Positions 30,199 through 33,958 of a stretch of 33,958 nucleotides of DNA are shown here, piece after piece. The notes under the pieces were generated by a model. That model worked only from the letters and a program-made list of their open reading frames with translations, did not search any database and was not told where the DNA came from. The DNA is taken from NCBI GenBank assembly GCA_003427395.1, contig BFEA01000031.1, positions 2,348,113 to 2,382,070 of the forward strand, given 5' to 3'. Origin of the DNA: Chara braunii (taxonomy: Eukaryota; Streptophyta; Charophyceae; Charales; Characeae). The translations under genes and the position numbers were made by a program. The first letter of the stretch is position 1. The number at the start of each line of letters is the position of its first letter.

Positions 30199-30265
30199 GA
30201 TCAGATATTAAACTGATCAGAACAGATACCACACTTGATCTTAGCCAAAAGGCAGAGAAAGGTGA
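30199..30265 (-). pseudogene. U2 snRNA 5' domain, degenerate copy
   Basis: Read on the minus strand, about 62 of 67 bases match the 5' end of plant U2: ACCTTTCTCTGCCTTTTGGC, then TAAGATCAAGTGTGGTATCT, then GTTCTGATCAGTTTAATATC. Five substitutions are visible. One changes the branch-point recognition GTAGTA to GTGGTA, another changes CTCGGCC to CTCTGCC, and the first two bases also differ. A weak CCATCGG stem-loop IIb trace follows, to about 30176, but no Sm site or U2 3' domain can be found. The segment is set inside a G-rich minisatellite. I judge it a truncated pseudogene; a divergent variant gene cannot be excluded by eye. Confidence 0.8.
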
Positions 30266-30473
30266 AGGTGGGGGGGGGGGAAGGCGGGCCCCCGGGAAAG
30301 GTGGGGGATTGAAGGTGGGGGAAGGTGGGGGACTGAAGACGCGGGAAGGTGGGGGACTGAAGACGCAGGAAGGTGGGGGCGGGGAGGTGGGGGGTTGAAG
30401 GCAGCGGAAGGTGGGGGAATGCAGGGGAAGGAAGGTTTAAGGCGGAGGAAGGCGGGGCAAGGTGCGGGATGTG
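30266..30473 (+). repeat. G-rich minisatellite, right block
   Basis: Units of the form aaggtgggggactgaagacg, gaaggtgggggattg and ggcggggcaaggtgcggg repeat irregularly. Many runs of four or more G make G-quadruplex formation plausible on this strand. Confidence 0.85.
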
Positions 30474-30980
30474 TTGTATTCGATGGATGCCTGAACTGGA
30501 TTTAAAACTGAGATCCTGACTGCGCTACCCTGTATTGTTATTACTAATCTCCTGCCAATTATCGAGGTGCTATTCGAATGGCCGCAGGTTTTAATTCACC
30601 AGCTCCTTACCAGGCTTACCCCGCTTGAAAATCGAATACTTGCTGTCATATTCGGAAGCCAAGCACGGTTCGGCATCGGGCTTGTAGGGAAGGAAGCCCA
30701 TGGGTCCAGGGAAGAAGGGCTGCAAGACGTCCTGTTGGTTTGTGCTGTGCATGAAGGTGCAGGAAAACAAAAACAAGGCGGGAAGGTGCGGAAAATAAAG
30801 AAAAACAGGGTGGGGTAGTCGCCAGTAGTTTCTTGAATAGCCCTCCTGGCAGAGGTGGAAAGGGATTGATTCAGAAAAGGGCGATTTTAGGCATGCTCAT
30901 GCTAGCATTTTCCTGCATGTTTCCGAGCCGATGAATCTGACCGGGTTCAGGACCAGAGCTTAGTAAGAAAAGTCCTAGTT
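30474..30980. other. Intergenic, nothing recognised
   Basis: Unique sequence with short frames on both strands and no family resemblance. Confidence 0.4.
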
Positions 30981-31613
30981 TTAGTAGGCAGGGGTTGATT
31001 CAGAACCTCGGCCCGTCGTTTCCATCTTCTGGAAAGAGTTCTGCGGGGACCCCACCGTGGAGTGAGTTTTGTGGCAAAATGATGTCAAAACTTTCCCTAA
31101 CAGGAATTTTCCCTGCCCACCGTCCCAAAGAGGAAACTGGTGTTTTGTCCTGGTTGTCAGCTGGGGAGCGTAGAAACCAGTGAGGTCCCGTAGCGGGTGA
31201 TCTTGGGACGGTGTAGAAACCAGTGAGGTCCCGGAGCGGGTGATGTTGGGGCGGCACTTGCGGAACAAGACCCATGGGCGGACACCTTCTTGTCTGACCG
31301 GGGGAGGAGACCTTGGAAACTTTCGAGATGTTGCGCCCTTCGACACTCTCCACTCGGCACAAAGTCACGGCGGTTTTTCCTCCCACGGGGCTTTTCCAGG
31401 GTGCGAACAAAGTGAAAACGGATTCCTGGCCTTTTCCAGGCCAAAAAAGGGGGGCCGTGGGGTCCTGGGAAACAGTTCTGCGGCAAAGTTTTTCCTTTCA
31501 GCATCCCTGTGGGGTCTAGGCCTTAGGCGCTAGCACTTCCCTCCCTGAGTCAATGCATCTGACTGCAATCAGTAGTAGCATTAGTAGGGAGGGATTGATC
31601 CAGAATCTCGGCC
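30981..31613 (+). repeat. 33-bp direct repeats 600 bp apart, with an internal 43-bp duplication
   Basis: ttagtaggcaggggttgatt followed by cagaacctcggcc (30981) and ttagtagggagggattgatc followed by cagaatctcggcc (31581) are exactly 600 bp apart. A third partial form (ggattgattcagaa) is near 30864. Inside, tagaaaccagtgaggtcccg recurs at 31171 and 31214 (43 bp). The several overlapping frames on both strands of 30981-31533 show no domain. Confidence 0.7.
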
Positions 31614-31669
31614 TGTTTGCTTTTTGTTTTTGTTTTTGTTTTTTCCTTGAAAGGGGCCAGTGCCCGAGG

Positions 31670-31762
31670 CTGATATTATAGAATCGAATACAGAAGCAGC
31701 TCACCCCTCTTGGCTCATATTATAGAATCGAATACAGAAGCAGCTCACGCCTCTTCCAATTA
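31670..31762 (+). repeat. 44-bp tandem duplication
   Basis: atattatagaatcgaataca followed by gaagcagctcac starts at 31673 and 31717, near-identical. Confidence 0.9.
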
Positions 31763-31947
31763 GGGCTGGAAGAGCCTCTGCCACTGCTCCCATGGAGACA
31801 GCTTCCTTATGCTACTCAAAAAGATGTCAAGTGTGGGGCGTTGGTTGCTCCCTTAGTCGGGAAGGATTAACCCCACCCTCTCATCGATAGAACGTCGCCT
31901 GACTAAAATCAATTATCCTGAACTGTATCCACCATGCAATTAATACA

Positions 31948-32126
31948 GGGAGATTCCAGTCTGGCGAAGGAGAGACAAACACAGTTCAAAAGAGACAAGC
32001 AAAACCTACGAAGCCATAGCTAAACTTTGGTTGATCCACCATGGATGAATCGATATGGGGGAATTCCAGTCTGGCAAAGAAGAGAAACACAGTTCAGAAG
32101 AGAAGCAAAATCTAAACTTTGGTTGA
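31948..32126 (+). repeat. About 110-bp tandem duplication
   Basis: attccagtctggc.aag then gagacaaacacagttca.aagag and taaactttggttga recurs 110 bp later, with several small deletions in the second copy. Confidence 0.85.
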
Positions 32127-32456
32127 CTGGACACACACCTCCCTTGAGAGCGACACAGGTTTGTGACCACGGAGGAGGGCATTGGTTCTAGCGAAAGCAC
32201 ACTTGATCGGAAGAAGCACGGTGAGGCGAGGGTCGGACCCTACTTTCCACCGCCGGAGACGCCACCAGTGCAGCCCTTCCACCCCCCCCCCATCCCGCGG
32301 GAATGACACCTCTCCGTCGCTGCCGCCCATAAACCCTCACCTGTCCATAGGGCCCCGCATGATGCCGACAGCCTTTGATAGTTCACCCCGAGTGCGGAGA
32401 ACCAGAGAACATTTACGGGCAGTTATTGCAATTCTCTTCTCCGGTGATGTGACAGG

Positions 32457-32830
32457 AATCATCGAAATTGTAACTATCGTTGATAACTCCAGTGATCTTG
32501 ATGATGTTGTTGATGTGTCTGTAGTAGAAGATGGTGCCCCTGACAGCAGCGTCGGGGGTCATCGTCATAATCGCTGTCCATGTTATTGGAATTGTTGTTG
32601 ACAGCATCGTCGTGGGTGTCTTCGTTGCAGCCGCTCTAGATGTTGAGGTTGTTGTCATCACTGTCCATGTTGTTGGAGTTGTTGTTGACAGTACCGTCGT
32701 AGATGTCTTCATTGTTGTTGACAGTACCGTCGTAGATGTCTTCATTGTAACCGTTGTCGATGTAGTGAAGTTTGTTGTTGCTGCTGTACATGCCATTTGT
32801 ATGCTGGATGTTTCTGTTGTTTGCTGCACG
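32457..32830. repeat. Degenerate GTT/GAT trinucleotide-based repeat
   Basis: Imperfect gtt, gat and gtc triplets dominate. Within them, gttgttgacagtaccgtcgt then agatgtcttcatt is duplicated with a 33-bp period (32681 and 32714). The triplet basis leaves frames open on both strands (Val/Asp-rich on +, Thr/Ser-rich on -), so neither frame is evidence of a gene. Confidence 0.8.
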
Positions 32831-33717
32831 CTACTCACCTCCACACGCACATAAATGTTGTCGTAGTTGTGCACTTCACCCAATCCTCACACAAGTCATT
32901 CCCCACCTCGTAGAGCGTATAGCAGGCCCTGTCCAATCATCCAATTTTATTTTGTTCAGTAGCGCTAGCTTTTTCGTTTTGATGCTGCAATACCATAAAA
33001 ACATCGATGGCTAAATACATGGCAATCAAATCATAAGATGAGATCATGAAAAGCATACAATCCAGAAAGTTGTCCAACTGTAGAGCGGGTCCCTGCTCAA
33101 GAACCCAGAGTGTCTCCAGCATCCTCCGCCGCACATCCTGCACCCATGCTGGCACTGAAGATTCCCCACTTGCATCTTCAGGTTGGACAAGAGTTGTATC
33201 GATTGAGGCGTCGACCATCTTCCATTGTAGACACCCACGTTGCCGCCGCTTGTTGTAAGTTTTCATTCGAAGCCATCTCTGTTCACCTTTGTTCTCTCCG
33301 CTCCCGTGTGTAGTGGAAGGGCGCCCTCCGTTTGTTGACTGCTCGACACTTACGCACCGGGCCTGTTTGTTTCCATTTTGCCTGCACTCACATTAGCACA
33401 GGCAGACGGGTGTGTGTGTGCGTCCAGGCAGGGGTGTGGGCTCTTGTGCAGGGGTGAGGAGCGGGGGGGGGGGGGGGGGGGGGGGCGCTTGTATGTGAGT
33501 GTTGTACACTGTCACTGCAGCAGCCCCTTTTCCACCCAGATGAGTAGATCCAAAGTCAGACCAGCTTTACCTCTCGATTGCAGACAATGAAGCACACTAG
33601 AGACGAGCCAATCCAACAATGAAACAGTTTTACGTCCTTAGCGGCTAATGTGCCGTGCCCGATCCCATCCTCTCACACAGTGGATGAATCTGGAGGCAGT
33701 AATGTTCAGAGCTTAGT
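32831..33717. other. Intergenic, with a 23-G homopolymer
   Basis: 33463-33485 is a run of 23 G, a likely source of sequencing-length error. No gene is recognised among the overlapping frames between 32937 and 33313. Confidence 0.5.
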
Positions 33718-33895
33718 ATGCCGTTTATAAAGCCAACATATTTGCCCTACGGGTTCCCACCCCCTCCAGGCTCACAGATATTGGCATGCAGGGCATCTTT
33801 AGGCTTGGCATCAATAGCTGAGAAAGATATCGGTGGTTCAAAGCCATTGGTCAGGTCTATCAGCATGGAGGATGAGGAAGGGGAGGAGGAGCAAG
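33718..33895 (+). CDS. Possible exon at right edge, weakly supported
   Basis: An ATG frame encodes about 59 residues with a Pro-rich start, KPLVRSIS and an acidic EDEEGEEEQ stretch. It reaches a donor-like GAGCAAG|GTGAGG at 33896, and an acceptor-like pyrimidine tract (tttttttttcatctcgctta then tag) follows at about 33921-33942. This could be the first exon of a gene that continues beyond the window with a very short intron of about 45 bp. There is no recognised domain and no upstream support. Confidence 0.2.
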
Positions 33896-33958
33896 GTGAG
33901 GCAGTACTCCTGTAATTATTTTTTTTTCATCTCGCTTATAGTTTTGGTGGGGGGCCTC

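Noticed and set aside
32413-32883. Thr/Ser-rich minus-strand and Val/Asp-rich plus-strand proteins
   Set aside because: Both arise from a degenerate trinucleotide repeat that opens several frames at once.
1-33958. tRNA genes
   Set aside because: I looked by eye for B-box-like GGTTCGANNC on both strands and found none in a cloverleaf context; a tRNAscan run would be decisive.

Overview
The window looks like nuclear DNA of a streptophyte (green plant lineage). Three things point there: a multi-exon gene for a galactinol synthase-like GT8 glycosyltransferase with introns of about 2.8 and 7.8 kb, a decayed fragment of plant-type mitochondrial small-subunit rRNA, and non-autonomous DNA transposons throughout. 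A charophyte alga such as Chara would fit, but naming the organism is inference. No bacterial operons, ribosome-binding sites or CRISPR array are present.

Layout. 1-1870: AT-rich intergenic DNA with a poly-T/poly-C tract. 1874-2543: an array of eight to nine copies of a short conserved motif separated by unrelated AT-rich spacers. 2.5-5.9 kb: intergenic, with tandem repeats of 70, 29 and 102 bp. 5879-7174: a non-autonomous hAT-like transposon with a perfect 8-bp target duplication and a second inverted-repeat element nested inside. 9167-9588: another long-inverted-repeat element. 9.6-11.45 kb: GC-richer DNA leading into the gene, including an array of 13 TTGAC cores (W-box-like), partly a 108-bp tandem repeat, just upstream of the start codon.

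11453-24568, + strand: the only gene I can call firmly. Three exons (11453-13027, 15847-16067, 23887-24568) join in phase to about 825 codons. Residues 462-731 are a complete GT8/galactinol synthase-like domain with DGD, NAG and HxxxxGSKPW motifs. It follows an unusual acidic, Ser-rich N-terminal region of about 460 residues that contains an internal duplication. The introns hold MITE-like palindromes, several tandem duplications, an unexplained terminal-exon-like reading frame (21099-21242), and at 20837-20874 an exact Nextera mate-pair junction adapter. The adapter is a sequencing artefact left in the assembly, so contiguity there is doubtful.

24.6-34 kb: no convincing gene. It holds a nuclear copy of mitochondrial rRNA (29267-29525), a degenerate U2 snRNA 5' domain on the minus strand inside a G-rich minisatellite (30199-30265), several short duplications, a 23-G run, and a possible exon at the right edge (33718-33895).
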